DNA of 64,000 nt from Schaalia odontolytica (GTDB taxonomy: Bacteria > Actinomycetota > Actinomycetes > Actinomycetales > Actinomycetaceae), in NCBI RefSeq assembly GCF_002847525.1, contig NZ_PKKM01000012.1:1-64000 (forward strand). The letters are read 5' to 3'. The position numbers were made by a program, and so were the translations under genes. Below the pieces are notes generated by a model. That model was given only the letters and a program-made list of their open reading frames with translations. It searched no databases and was not told where the DNA came from. Of the stretch, positions 8,021 to 16,572 are shown one piece after another; the stretch's first letter is position 1, and every line of letters begins with the position of its first letter.

Positions 8021-8119
8021 ATGTTCTCGACCATCGACGTCATGGTTGCCCAGGCCCACATCGATCAGCTCAACGAGCTCGCCGACACCAAGCACATCGT
8101 GAAGGCCGACCGCCACTGA
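8021..8119 (+). CDS. small hypothetical protein (32 aa)
   Basis: Short ORF with a strong ribosome-binding site (AAGGAG, 8 nt before the ATG) and a good intrinsic terminator 30 nt after its stop. The product starts MFSTIDVMVAQAHIDQLNEL and is a mostly helical, slightly acidic peptide with a charged C-terminus (KHIVKADRH). It has no signal peptide, Cys, or membrane segment. The frame is open further upstream, but the RBS supports this ATG. I do not recognise a family. The combination of RBS and terminator argues for a real single-gene transcript. Confidence 0.55.
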   Translation: MFSTIDVMVAQAHIDQLNELADTKHIVKADRH

Positions 8120-8150
8120 GCGAATTCCGGCCACGCCGGAGTTCCACGCA

Positions 8151-8184
8151 AGTCCGCAGACCCGCAGGGGCTGCGGACTTTTTG
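8151..8184 (+). terminator. intrinsic terminator
   Basis: AGTCCGCAG / CTGCGGACT stem (8151-8159, 8171-8179) followed by TTTTT. It ends the 32-aa ORF transcript. From here to 8378 nothing else is evident. Confidence 0.85.
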
Positions 8185-8378
8185 CATACTGTCGCGCACA
8201 CGCGGCACGACTCCCCTACGTCGCGCTCAACCAACGCGTCGTCGCGGGGCATGCCATGTTAGGTGGGCCAGGCCGTGGAGCCCATGGGCAGCGATCGGCG
8301 ACGTTTTCCAGAGGGCACGACGAGGCCTGCCAGCGCCCTGGGCCCAGCTGTGCTGCCAGTGGGCGTGACACTGATATG

Positions 8379-8443
8379 GGTGGAAAATGTATAATGAAAT
8401 CGGTGGAAAATGTATAATGAAATCGGTGGAAAATGTATAATGA
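8379..8443 (+). repeat. three tandem 23-bp repeats with -10-like boxes
   Basis: Units start at 8379, 8402 and 8425; the third is truncated to 19 bp. Each contains GGTGGAAAATG followed by the extended -10-like TGTATAAT. They lie 32 bp before the GTG of the ATPase gene, so they may be its promoter/operator region. The GGTGGAAAATGT core recurs in the 42-bp tandem repeats at 63344. Confidence 0.8.
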
Positions 8444-8474
8444 TCTACATATTCGCTGATCATAGGAGATTCAG

Positions 8475-9761
8475 GTGCAGGCTGTACGTCCGGAGAACTA
8501 CCGCCCTCGAGCAATCGACCGGCGTATCGACCAACTACTGCGATCCTTCGGCGCCGTTGAAATCGCGGGGCCTAAATGGTGTGGAAAGACCTGGACCTCA
8601 CTTGCACATGCCGACAGCGCCGACTCTCTGACTGACCCAGCAACTCTTCGAGCAGCTCAGACGTCTCCCGATCTCGTACTCTCTGGCAAACATCCACACC
8701 TCATTGATGAGTGGCAAGAGGTGCCTCAGATCTGGGATATGGTTCGTTCTCGTATTGATTCCTCAGCTGGAACACGAGGGCAGTTTATCCTTACAGGGTC
8801 CTCCGCTCCTCACGATATCGAAATGATCAGGCACAGCGGTGCGGGGCGCATTGCGCGCGTTCACATGCGGCCTATGACCTCATACGAGGCCGGAGCAACT
8901 CCCGGTGGCGTGAGCCTTCACGGTCTTTTTGATGACAAGGGGATCACGTCGCAACGATGCGACAGCTCGATCGAAAGCATTGCACGTTGGTGCTGCCGAG
9001 GAGGATGGCCGTCGATTCTTGATCTTGATGACGAAGACGCGTTAGAAACTCCGGCACAGTACCTACGCAACCTCATTGAGGTAAATATGCCTCAACTACG
9101 CCGATCCCCAGACACTACACGGTCGCTCTTACGCGCTCTCAGTATGAATCTTGCACAAGCTCCGACAATGAGCACGCTGTCGAAGGATATGGGCAGTGAA
9201 GGAGAAGACAAGTCACGCCACACAATCAAGGCATACCTCGACGATCTCCGCGCCATGTACCTCCTTGAAGATGTGTCTGGTTGGGAGCCCGCAGCTCGAG
9301 GAAAGAAACGTGTGCGCATCAAACCCAAGCGCTACTTCGTCGATCCCTCGCTGCCAGCTGCCATGCTTGGTCTATCTCCCAGCAAATTGCTACGTGATAC
9401 TCAAACTCTCGGCGGCTTGTTTGAGACTCTTGTCTGCCGCGACCTCCTCACGTTCATCGACACACTTCCTGGTGTCGGAAACTCCCTCGCTTATTACCGT
9501 GACGACAAAGGTCTCGAGGTCGACTTCATCATCGAACTCGCTGACGGGCGCTGGGGTGCGTTCGAGGTCAAACTATCGTCGATGGGAATTACTGATCGTG
9601 CCGTGGAACGCCTTCACAAGTTCCGTGAGCTCATGACCGGCAACCCTATGACCCAAACTTCCGAGCCTTCCTTCCTTGGTTTCATCGTGGGCCAAGGGGA
9701 GTTCGCCTACCAGCGCGACGACGGTCTACTCGTCCTCCCCTACGCGTGCATCGAACCCTGA
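8475..9761 (+). CDS. AAA family ATPase with C-terminal DUF4143 domain
   Basis: 428-aa ATPase of the AAA_14/DUF4143 type. Walker A GPKWCGKT is at about residues 32-39, and Walker B is LIDEWQ (about 76). A sensor-like TGSSAP follows (about 102), then a winged-helix-like middle section. The C-terminal DUF4143 region has a PD-(D/E)xK-like pattern (LEVDFIIE ... FEVKLS). Such genes are often mobile or accessory single genes of unknown cellular role. The start is GTG 8475 with AGGAG 7 nt before. Its codon usage is less GC-biased than the neighbouring core genes, consistent with acquisition. A parS site starts on the base after its stop codon. Confidence 0.85.
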   Translation: MQAVRPENYRPRAIDRRIDQLLRSFGAVEIAGPKWCGKTWTSLAHADSADSLTDPATLRAAQTSPDLVLSGKHPHLIDEWQEVPQIWDMVRSRIDSSAGTRGQFILTGSSAPHDIEMIRHSGAGRIARVHMRPMTSYEAGATPGGVSLHGLFDDKGITSQRCDSSIESIARWCCRGGWPSILDLDDEDALETPAQYLRNLIEVNMPQLRRSPDTTRSLLRALSMNLAQAPTMSTLSKDMGSEGEDKSRHTIKAYLDDLRAMYLLEDVSGWEPAARGKKRVRIKPKRYFVDPSLPAAMLGLSPSKLLRDTQTLGGLFETLVCRDLLTFIDTLPGVGNSLAYYRDDKGLEVDFIIELADGRWGAFEVKLSSMGITDRAVERLHKFRELMTGNPMTQTSEPSFLGFIVGQGEFAYQRDDGLLVLPYACIEP

Positions 9762-9777
9762 TGTTTCACGTGAAACA
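9762..9777. promoter_or_regulatory. parS site 2
   Basis: Exact TGTTTCACGTGAAACA, directly abutting the stop codon of the DUF4143 ATPase gene. Confidence 0.95.
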
Positions 9778-9874
9778 TCTGCCCAACCACCGGCCCCGTT
9801 ACCCCGTATGGCCAGGAAAGTGGCACACTTGACCTATACGGTTCTATGTAACTTCATGCAAAGGATGGCATGCC

Positions 9875-11203
9875 TTGACTCAGCCTTCGACCAACGGCGG
9901 CACCCCGGCCTCGTCCGGGCGCACGCCCGCACAGGGAAACCGCCTCGACCCCTGGTACGACGTCTACGCGGACCGCGCACACAACCTGCGCGCATCCGAG
10001 ATTCGAGCTCTGTTCTCCGTCGTGTCGCGCCCCGAGGTCGTCTCCCTCGCTGGTGGCATGCCGAACCTCAAGGATCTGCCCCTCGATAAGCTCGCGGCAT
10101 CCGCGGAGAAGCTGATCCGCAACCACGGCGCGCAGGCCATGCAGTACGGCAGCGGCCAGGGCTGGGAGGTGCTGCGCGAGCGCATCACCGAGGTTATGAG
10201 CTACGACGGCATCGTCGGCGCCGACCCGGACGACGTCGTGGTCACGACGGGTAGCCAGCAGGCCCTCGACCTCGTCACCGAGCTCTTCGTGAACCCGGGC
10301 GACGTGATCCTCGCCGAGGCCCCCTCCTACGTGGGTGCGCTGGGCGTGTTCCGCGCGCGCCAGGCGGATATCGTGCACGTTCCCATGGACGAGAACGGCA
10401 TCATTCCCGAGGCCCTGGTGGAGACGATCCGCGACGTGCGAGCCTCGGGTCGCACGATCAAGTTCATCTACATCATCCCGAACTACCACAACCCCGCGGG
10501 CGTCACGCTGTCCGCCGAGCGCCGCCCGATCATCGCCGAGATCTGCCTGCGCGAGCACGTCCTGATCGTCGAGGACAACCCCTACGGCCTGCTCGGCTTC
10601 CACAACGATCCCCTGCCGGCCATCGCCTCGTACAGCCCCGAGGGCGTGGTCTACCTGGGTTCCTTCTCGAAGATGTTTGCTCCCGGCTTCCGCATCGGCT
10701 GGGCGTACGCGCCGCACGCGATCCGCGCGAAGCTGGTCCTGGCCCTCGAGTCCGCGATCCTGTGCCCGTCGATGGTGGGCCAGATGGCGATCGCCGACTA
10801 CCTGAGCAACTACGACTGGTACGGCCAGGTGAAGTCCTTCCGCTCGATGTACGCGGAGCGCTGCCGCGCGATGCTGACCTCGCTCGAGGAGTATATGCCT
10901 TCGTGCACGTGGACGGTCCCCGACGGTGGCTTCTACACGTGGGTGACGCTGCCCGAGGGCCTCGATGCGAAGGCCATGCTGCCGCGCGCAGTGCGCGCCC
11001 AGGTCGCGTACGTGTCGGGCACGGCGTTCTTCTACGACGGGTCGGGCTCCAACCACCTGCGCCTGTCGTTCTGCTACCCCACTCCCGAGGAGATCCGCGA
11101 GGGCGTTCGCCGTCTCTCGACGGTCGTCAACGCGGAGAAGGAAATCGTCGACATGTTCGGTACGGCTTCGGGCAACGAGGCCGGGGCCGGGTCCGACCGC
11201 TAA
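9875..11203 (+). CDS. PLP-dependent aminotransferase (class I/II, LysN/MocR-like)
   Basis: 442-aa fold-type I aminotransferase without the N-terminal GntR domain of MocR regulators. The Schiff-base lysine is K266 in GSFSKMFAPGFRIGW. Other family marks are YGSGQGWEVLRERI, TTGSQQALDL, IPNYHNPAG and VEDNPYG. Such enzymes commonly act on 2-aminoadipate or aromatic amino acids; the substrate cannot be read from sequence. The start is TTG 9875 with AAGGA 9 nt upstream; the first 25 residues are Ser/Gly/Pro-rich. The Ddl-like ligase gene starts 23 bp downstream on the same strand, so the two are probably cotranscribed. Confidence 0.88.
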   Translation: MTQPSTNGGTPASSGRTPAQGNRLDPWYDVYADRAHNLRASEIRALFSVVSRPEVVSLAGGMPNLKDLPLDKLAASAEKLIRNHGAQAMQYGSGQGWEVLRERITEVMSYDGIVGADPDDVVVTTGSQQALDLVTELFVNPGDVILAEAPSYVGALGVFRARQADIVHVPMDENGIIPEALVETIRDVRASGRTIKFIYIIPNYHNPAGVTLSAERRPIIAEICLREHVLIVEDNPYGLLGFHNDPLPAIASYSPEGVVYLGSFSKMFAPGFRIGWAYAPHAIRAKLVLALESAILCPSMVGQMAIADYLSNYDWYGQVKSFRSMYAERCRAMLTSLEEYMPSCTWTVPDGGFYTWVTLPEGLDAKAMLPRAVRAQVAYVSGTAFFYDGSGSNHLRLSFCYPTPEEIREGVRRLSTVVNAEKEIVDMFGTASGNEAGAGSDR

Positions 11204-11226
11204 GAGTTACCTGAGGAGACACCCCC

Positions 11227-12255
11227 ATGGCTACCAAAGTTCTGATCATCGCTGGCGGTCTCACGCACGAGCGTGATGTCTCGGTTCGTTCGGGCCGTCG
11301 CGTTGCTAATATCCTGACGCAGTTCGGCTATGAGGTGCGTATTTCCGACGTCGACGCGTCTCTTGCGGACGCGATCTCGTCCTTCTCCCCCGACGTCGTG
11401 TGGCCGCTCGTACACGGCTCGATCGGCGAAGACGGGTCCCTGCAGTCCTTCCTCGAATCGGTGGGAATCCCATTCGTGGGCTCGTCGTCGGTGCAGGCGA
11501 TGCTCGCCTCCAACAAGCCCACAGCGAAGGCTCTGCTGGGCTCTGCGGGCCTCGCGACGCCCGGCTGGGTGACGCTTCCGCAGGCGATTTTCCGCCAGCT
11601 AGGCGCCTCTCACGTGCTGTCTGCGCTCGAGGGTTCGGTCTCCTTCCCCGTCGTCATCAAGCCGACGGACGGCGGCTCCGCGCTTGGTATTTCGACCGCT
11701 CAGGACGCCAAGGCCCTGCGCCGCGCGATGGTGGACGCCTTCGCGTACGGCCAGCGCCTGATGGTCGAGCAGCGCATTAACGGCCGCGACGTGGCCGTTT
11801 CCGTCGTCGATCTGTGGGACGGCCCCGTAGCCCTGCCTCCGGTCGAGGTGTCCACGGACCGTGGCCGCTACGACTACGACGCCCGCTACACCACGGACGA
11901 GACTGAGTACTTCGTTCCCGCTCGCCTTTCCGACGAGCTTCTCGCGGACCTGCAGGCCGCGGCCGTTGAGGCCCACACGACGCTGGGTCTGCGCGACCTG
12001 TCGCGCATGGACTTCGTGGTCGACGACGAGGGCACCTGCTGGTTCATCGACGCGAACGTGGCGCCCGGCATGACGGACACGTCGCTCCTCCCTCAGGCCG
12101 CTGACGCGCTTGAGGACTCGTCGTTCGCGCAGCTGTGCGCCGACATTGTCGACTTCGTGGCCGGCGGCCGTGACGTGCACAGCGTCGACTACGTCATCGA
12201 CGAGGAAGGCGTTGGCGTCATCATCTCCGAGGAGGCCGAGGCGACCGAGGAGTAA
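11227..12255 (+). CDS. D-alanine-D-alanine ligase family ATP-grasp protein
   Basis: 342-aa ATP-grasp enzyme of the Ddl family, which joins D-Ala to D-Ala for peptidoglycan precursors. N-terminal GG.THERDVSVRSG is the family signature (about 10-23). HGSIGEDGSLQSFLE is at about 64-78 and the ATP-grasp lysine segment VVIKPTDGGSALGIS at about 140-154. The metal/D-Ala site is FIDANVAPGMTDTSLLPQ (about 275), where typical Ddl has N-T-x-PGMT; the Val for Thr is a small deviation. A non-canonical ligase is possible. The start is ATG 11227 after GAGGAG. A strong hairpin terminator and parS follow. Confidence 0.85.
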   Translation: MATKVLIIAGGLTHERDVSVRSGRRVANILTQFGYEVRISDVDASLADAISSFSPDVVWPLVHGSIGEDGSLQSFLESVGIPFVGSSSVQAMLASNKPTAKALLGSAGLATPGWVTLPQAIFRQLGASHVLSALEGSVSFPVVIKPTDGGSALGISTAQDAKALRRAMVDAFAYGQRLMVEQRINGRDVAVSVVDLWDGPVALPPVEVSTDRGRYDYDARYTTDETEYFVPARLSDELLADLQAAAVEAHTTLGLRDLSRMDFVVDDEGTCWFIDANVAPGMTDTSLLPQAADALEDSSFAQLCADIVDFVAGGRDVHSVDYVIDEEGVGVIISEEAEATEE

Positions 12256-12272
12256 TCGCTCATTCAACGCGG

Positions 12273-12307
12273 TGTGGGCCCGGGAGGATGATCCTCCCGG
12301 GCCCACA
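12273..12307. terminator. hairpin terminator abutting parS
   Basis: Perfect 17-bp inverted repeat with a 1-nt centre (12273-12289 / 12291-12307), very GC-rich, between convergent genes. parS 3 begins at the next base. No T-run is present. Confidence 0.65.
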
Positions 12308-12323
12308 TGTTTCACGTGAAACA
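12308..12323. promoter_or_regulatory. parS site 3
   Basis: Exact TGTTTCACGTGAAACA, immediately after the 35-bp palindrome. No gene is evident from here to 12488. Confidence 0.95.
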
Positions 12324-12488
12324 TCGTTCATGATGAATGCACGAGCTTAGATTGGCGACAGTGACACGCGATGAAAGGTGCTGGCGATGCGACAGCATCA
12401 CTCAATCGGGGAAAATTCCGTTCTCTGTACGCCTCTGTGTCGTTTTTACGTTTCCGATGGAAACGCAAATTCGCTGATAGAGAGCCTC

Positions 12489-13118
12489 TCAGAAAAGGAC
12501 TCCGAACTCCTTCAGGCGCGTTTCTGTGTCATCGACACCCTGCCAGACGATGCCCTTCACGCCGAGGAGCTCCGCCGCGCGGACGTTCTCGCGACGGTCA
12601 TCGATGAACACGACATCCTCGTGGGGAACGTCGAGACGTACGAGCACGTCACGGTAGATACCGCGTGACGGCTTGCAGATACCGTAGTCGCACGAGAAGG
12701 CAAAGAAGTCGAAGAGGCTCCCCCACTCGGAACGACGAATCGCCTTAGCAATGGGATACGGTGCGTTGGACAGAATACCGAGGCGCACTGCCTGGCGCCG
12801 CAATCGACGCACAAGACCCAGTGCCTCTTCGTTAGCCGTAGCCATGCGTGACGCATCAAGCGCAACAAGTTCTTTCAGAAGGGCACTGGAAGGCTCGGGC
12901 TGACCGCAATCTCCAGCGATACGGTCCCAAAACTCACGGTCGGACATGCCGGCGTCATACTCACCGCGATGGGTCCACATCGCCTGATCAACGAGCGTCG
13001 TGAGACCTCGCGAACCATCACCGAACAACTCAGCGATAGCGCGCGGGTCCGGGTGAGCGTCCACGAGGACACCACCGACATCGAAAAGCACGGTGCGCGA
13101 ACTGCCTTGGGCGTTCAT
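12489..13118 (-). CDS. HAD-superfamily hydrolase (HAD-IA type)
   Basis: 209-aa haloacid dehalogenase-like phosphatase. Motif I is VLFDVGGVLVD (about 10-20) and contains the nucleophile Asp. Motif II is ILSNAP (about 120), with a Lys in CKPSRGIYRDVL (about 154) and motif IV VVFIDDRREN (about 175). A helical cap lies between motifs I and II. It resembles the YihX/epoxide-hydrolase N-terminal group. Its substrate is not predictable, and it is a stand-alone gene on the minus strand. Confidence 0.85.
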   Translation of the reverse strand: MNAQGSSRTVLFDVGGVLVDAHPDPRAIAELFGDGSRGLTTLVDQAMWTHRGEYDAGMSDREFWDRIAGDCGQPEPSSALLKELVALDASRMATANEEALGLVRRLRRQAVRLGILSNAPYPIAKAIRRSEWGSLFDFFAFSCDYGICKPSRGIYRDVLVRLDVPHEDVVFIDDRRENVRAAELLGVKGIVWQGVDDTETRLKEFGVLF

Positions 13119-13264
13119 GCCTTTCGCTCCTTCTGGTACTGCGAGGGCCCGACGACGGACCCTTTAGAGGTAGTTTAAGCGTTAATTCATCCGAAGATTA
13201 GCTCAGGAAATGTCGCGTACGGAACATACTGCGCGTGATCTGCGAAAAGAACTATGAAGTTAGA

Positions 13265-14551
13265 TCAGTGAAGAATAAGGTCAGCAATTCGCTGGAGATC
13301 CTCGGATCCCGCGAATTCGATGACGATCCGGCCCTTCTTACGTCCCTCGGTGATGGTCACGCGCGTGTCGTACGCGTCGGACAGCGCCGATACGACGCTC
13401 TCCCCCAGCTGCGACAGAGGACGCGGCTGGCGGGCGCGAGGACGTGGCGTCGCCTTCGACTTGCCGAGACGAACGATCTCTTCGGTAGTACGCACAGAGA
13501 GACCCTCGGCGAAGATACGCTCAGCCAGTCGCTCCATTTCCTCGGGCGTCGACAGCGACAGCAGTGCACGGGCGTGGCCGGCGGTGATGACCTGAGCGGC
13601 GACCTTCTTCTGGACGGACGGCGGGAGCTTGAGGAGGCGCAAGGTGTTAGCAATCTGCGGGCGCGAGCGGGCGATTCGCTTGGCGAGCTCTTCCTGAGTC
13701 GCACCGAAATCCGCCATGAGCTGCTGATATGCGCTCGCTTCTTCCAACGGGTTGAGCTGGGCCCGGTGGAGGTTTTCCAGGAGCGCGTCGCGGAGCAGAT
13801 CCCCGTCTTCGGTTTCCCGGATGATTGCCGGAATCGTGGTTTCGCCCGCGAGCTCGGAGGCGCGCAGGCGGCGCTCACCCATGATCAGTTCGTAGCGTGC
13901 TTCGGGCTTCTCGGCGAGGAACTCCTGGAGTTTCTCGGAACGGCCCTTCGCGGGGATACTACGAACGACGACGGGCTGGAGAACGCCGACCTCCTTGATC
14001 GAGGCCGACAGTTCCTTCAGATCGTCCTCATCAAAGACCTCTCGAGGCTGCTTCGTGTTGGGAACAATCTGATCGATCGCAATTTCAGCGAAGGATGCTC
14101 CTGGCACCGGAAGAAGCTCGTGATCAACGGATGTTTCACGTGAAACATTCTGTTCTTCGCGCTTGTCTGCTTCGTTCGCGGAAGAGCCTGTTGCGGGCAC
14201 ACGAGCAGCCTTCTGGCGGGAATCTGAGCCATTGATTCCGCCGCCGAGACCGCCGCGAGAGCCGGCGCCGCGCCGTCCACCGGCCGCATCAACGGACGGC
14301 ATCGCCGGACGCTTCTTCTTCGACGAGGCAGTGCCACGCTTAGGCTGCAAAAGGTCCTTAGCGGAACCTCCACGCTTGCCGCCGGAGCTACCTTCGGGGA
14401 AGAACACATCCAGGGGACGGGAAGGCGCGGAGGGTGCGTTATTCGGCGTCTGCTCACTAGCCTGAGGAATGAGAGCTCCAAGACCACGGCCGAGGCCAGT
14501 GTGCTTGCGAGCGCCCTTACGGCCCTCAGACTTCGGTGCTGCATCCGCCAT
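13265..14551 (-). CDS. parB: chromosome partitioning protein ParB
   Basis: 428-aa ParB/Spo0J CTP-switch clamp that loads at parS and spreads to organise the origin. The N-terminal GLGRGLGALIP is the ParA-interacting box. A long Gly/Arg/Ser-rich disordered linker follows (about 40-130). The CTP-binding core has NTKQPREVFDE and MGERRLRA (GERRxRA box). The HTH (KRIARSRPQIANTLRLLKLP) recognises parS, and a C-terminal dimerisation domain follows. It is longer than usual ParB (about 300-350 aa) because of the linker. parS 4 is inside its own coding region. parA lies upstream, and the two are probably an operon, separated by 170 bp containing two more parS sites. Confidence 0.97.
   Translation of the reverse strand: MADAAPKSEGRKGARKHTGLGRGLGALIPQASEQTPNNAPSAPSRPLDVFFPEGSSGGKRGGSAKDLLQPKRGTASSKKKRPAMPSVDAAGGRRGAGSRGGLGGGINGSDSRQKAARVPATGSSANEADKREEQNVSRETSVDHELLPVPGASFAEIAIDQIVPNTKQPREVFDEDDLKELSASIKEVGVLQPVVVRSIPAKGRSEKLQEFLAEKPEARYELIMGERRLRASELAGETTIPAIIRETEDGDLLRDALLENLHRAQLNPLEEASAYQQLMADFGATQEELAKRIARSRPQIANTLRLLKLPPSVQKKVAAQVITAGHARALLSLSTPEEMERLAERIFAEGLSVRTTEEIVRLGKSKATPRPRARQPRPLSQLGESVVSALSDAYDTRVTITEGRKKGRIVIEFAGSEDLQRIADLILH
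14132..14147. promoter_or_regulatory. parS site 4 (inside parB)
   Basis: Exact TGTTTCACGTGAAACA within parB, in the linker region, translated as part of NVSRETS. Confidence 0.95.
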
Positions 14552-14581
14552 TGCAATACTCCTTCAATTGCGTCGGTTCAT

Positions 14582-14597
14582 TGTTTCACGTGAAACA
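14582..14597. promoter_or_regulatory. parS site 5 (parA-parB intergenic)
   Basis: Exact TGTTTCACGTGAAACA, 30 bp upstream of the parB start codon. Confidence 0.95.
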
Positions 14598-14704
14598 ATG
14601 GCATGCGCTCAGCTAGTAAGCGTCTTTGATCACTTTGTTGCACCAATGCTCACACACGGTGACTAATACGTGCCGATCTGCGGAAACATGCGGAAAACTC
14701 CGAA

Positions 14705-14720
14705 TGTTTCACGTGAAACA
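14705..14720. promoter_or_regulatory. parS site 6 (end of parA)
   Basis: Exact TGTTTCACGTGAAACA, ending 1 bp before the parA stop codon region; 107 bp from site 5. Confidence 0.95.
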
Positions 14721-14721
14721 A

Positions 14722-15603
14722 TCACTCTTCAGAGGCTGCGACGCGCTGGCACAGCTCCAACGCGGCCTTCCGATACGCGATTGCACCCACGTTACGAGGA
14801 TCGTAGGTGACGACAGTCTGACCGTAACTCGGCGCCTCGGAAATGCGCACAGAACGCGGGATGACAGTCTCAAAAGTGTGGTCCGGGAAGTGCGAACGCA
14901 CTTCGCTCTCGACCTCTTCGGAGAGCTTCGTGCGCTTATCTGCCATGGTCAGCAACATGCCGGAGACACGCAGGCCGGGGTTGAGATCCACACCGATCCG
15001 TTCGACGGTGTTCCACAGCTGGCTGAGGCCCTCCAGGGCGTAATACTCGGCCTGAATCGGGATCATGACCTCATCGGCGGCGACCATGACATTCAGCGTC
15101 ACGAGGCCGAGGGAAGGCGGGCAGTCAATGAGCACGATGTCGATTTCGGCATGCTCAGAAACGTACTCACGCAGGGCCTCACGCAGTCGATACTCGCGGC
15201 GCTCGACGTCGACGAGCTCGATTTCGGCTCCGGACAGGTCGATCGTGGCCGGGCACACGACAATACCGTCGATGTCGGGGCACGGCTGCACGACGTCGGC
15301 AACGCTGGCCCCACCGATAATGACGTCGTAGGTTGACGGGGTTCCGGCGGGGTGGGGAACGCCGAGCGCGCTCGAGGCATTTCCCTGGGCGTCCGCGTCG
15401 ACAACGAGGACAGACAAGCCACCCATCGCGAGGCCGGCCGCGAGGTTAACGGCCGACGTCGTCTTACCGACACCCCCCTTCTGGTTCGCGACGGCAATGA
15501 TGCGCGTGTGCTCGGGGCGCGGGAACGTCGCGCGTTCGAGCATGGCCAGATCGCGCATGTTGCGCTCGATCTGATTCGACAAAGGGGTGTTGTTGGTACT
15601 CAC
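14722..15603 (-). CDS. parA: chromosome partitioning ATPase ParA
   Basis: 293-aa Walker-type ParA that drives origin segregation together with ParB. Deviant Walker A KGGVGKTT is at about residues 42-49. Switch I is VDADAQGNAS (about 70) and Walker B is VLIDCPPSLG (about 138). An N-terminal extension of about 30 residues precedes the core, as in other actinobacterial ParA. The start ATG 15603 is preceded by an AGGTGT-like site; the next Met (MRDLA) would remove only the extension. It lies between rsmG and parB on the minus strand, the standard actinobacterial order. Confidence 0.97.
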   Translation of the reverse strand: MSTNNTPLSNQIERNMRDLAMLERATFPRPEHTRIIAVANQKGGVGKTTSAVNLAAGLAMGGLSVLVVDADAQGNASSALGVPHPAGTPSTYDVIIGGASVADVVQPCPDIDGIVVCPATIDLSGAEIELVDVERREYRLREALREYVSEHAEIDIVLIDCPPSLGLVTLNVMVAADEVMIPIQAEYYALEGLSQLWNTVERIGVDLNPGLRVSGMLLTMADKRTKLSEEVESEVRSHFPDHTFETVIPRSVRISEAPSYGQTVVTYDPRNVGAIAYRKAALELCQRVAASEE

Positions 15604-15803
15604 GAGACACCTTCCTAGATACTGCCCCTAGTTTACGGGCACACGCACTCACTTCCAGCACGAAAGGCCCAGGATGCATCCAGGCGCACACAATCTCCGC
15701 ACACCGCCGTACAACGACGAAAATTTCGTTCTGTAGGATCGATTCTCCCAGCGAAAACACACAACGTGACAAACCGTCAATCGAGGGAATCAATCTGACA
15801 CAA

Positions 15804-15823
15804 CACAACACTAATGTGTTGTG
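15804..15823. other. short perfect palindrome upstream of parA
   Basis: CACAACAC-taat-GTGTTGTG, a perfect 8-bp inverted repeat in the rsmG-parA gap. It could be an operator or part of the terminator region; nothing more can be said. Confidence 0.4.
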
Positions 15824-15835
15824 CATCACTAAATA

Positions 15836-15871
15836 AGAGGAGCGCCGCAGCAACCGCCACGACGCTCCTCT
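15836..15871 (-). terminator. hairpin terminator after rsmG
   Basis: AGAGGAGCG / CGCTCCTCT stem (15836-15844, 15863-15871). On the minus strand it is followed by TTATTTAG, a weak T-rich tract, so it may end the rnpA-yidC-khpB-rsmG transcript. Confidence 0.55.
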
Positions 15872-15888
15872 CCCCCACTGGGGACGCA

Positions 15889-16572
15889 TTACTTAATGCG
15901 CGTGCAGACCACCACGTACGTGGACTCGTCCTCCATGATGGACGGCACCTCGTGGATCTCAGCGCGCAGGTGGTGACGACGCAGCTCCGCCGAGGCCTCG
16001 TCCACCTCGATGGGCGCGCGGCGGCCCTTAAGGGCCACGAGCGAGCCCCCGGGGGCGATCAGCTTCGACGTCATGCGCACGAGCTTGCTCATGTTGGCCA
16101 CGGCGCGAGCGGTGACCACGTCGGCCTTACCCTTGCCGCGCAGCTCCTCAGCGCGCGCCTGGTGAATGGTGACGTTGTCGAGGCCCAGGTCCTCCACGAC
16201 GTCCATGAGCCACTCAACGCGGCGCGCCATGGGCTCGGCGAGATGCACGTCGAGCTCGGGGCGGCAGGCGGCGATCACGATGCCCGGCAGCCCCGATCCG
16301 GAGCCCACGTCGAGGACCTGACGGCCGTCCTTGCGGGGCATGAAGTCCAGGACGGCGGCGGAGTTCACGATGTGGCGCGACCAGATGCGCTCCATGTCGC
16401 GCGGGCCCAGGAGGCCGCGAATCTCGCCTTCCTCCTCGAGCATGCGCGCGTATTCGGCAACCTCGGCGAAAGCCGGCCCGAAGAAGTCGCGGACGGCCTG
16501 CGTGGGCTCTTCTGGGACGAAGGGGTCGCCGACCTGGCGACCCCTTCCTGTCCCGTTCGGGTTCTCACTCAC
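15889..16572 (-). CDS. rsmG: 16S rRNA (guanine-527-N7)-methyltransferase RsmG
   Basis: 227-aa SAM-dependent methyltransferase that makes m7G527 in 16S rRNA; loss is known to give low-level streptomycin resistance. The N-terminal helical region has the RHIVNSA motif (about 66). SAM motif I is LDVGSGSGLPGIV (about 87), and the catalytic-region TARAVANMSKL is at about 150. The gene overlaps khpB by 8 bp. Position in the yidC-khpB-rsmG-parA series is conserved. Confidence 0.95.
   Translation of the reverse strand: MSENPNGTGRGRQVGDPFVPEEPTQAVRDFFGPAFAEVAEYARMLEEEGEIRGLLGPRDMERIWSRHIVNSAAVLDFMPRKDGRQVLDVGSGSGLPGIVIAACRPELDVHLAEPMARRVEWLMDVVEDLGLDNVTIHQARAEELRGKGKADVVTARAVANMSKLVRMTSKLIAPGGSLVALKGRRAPIEVDEASAELRRHHLRAEIHEVPSIMEDESTYVVVCTRIK

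Noticed and set aside
7588..8061. Minus-strand 157-aa frame
   Set aside because: It overlaps a terminator hairpin and the better-supported 32-aa ORF, and shows no RBS or family features.
8379..8443. Iterons of a plasmid-type origin
   Set aside because: No Rep gene follows; the units contain -10-like sequences and precede an ATPase gene, so a promoter/operator reading fits better.
12378..12668. 96-aa plus-strand frame opposite the HAD gene 3' end
   Set aside because: About half of it is antisense to HAD motif IV, and no RBS is present.
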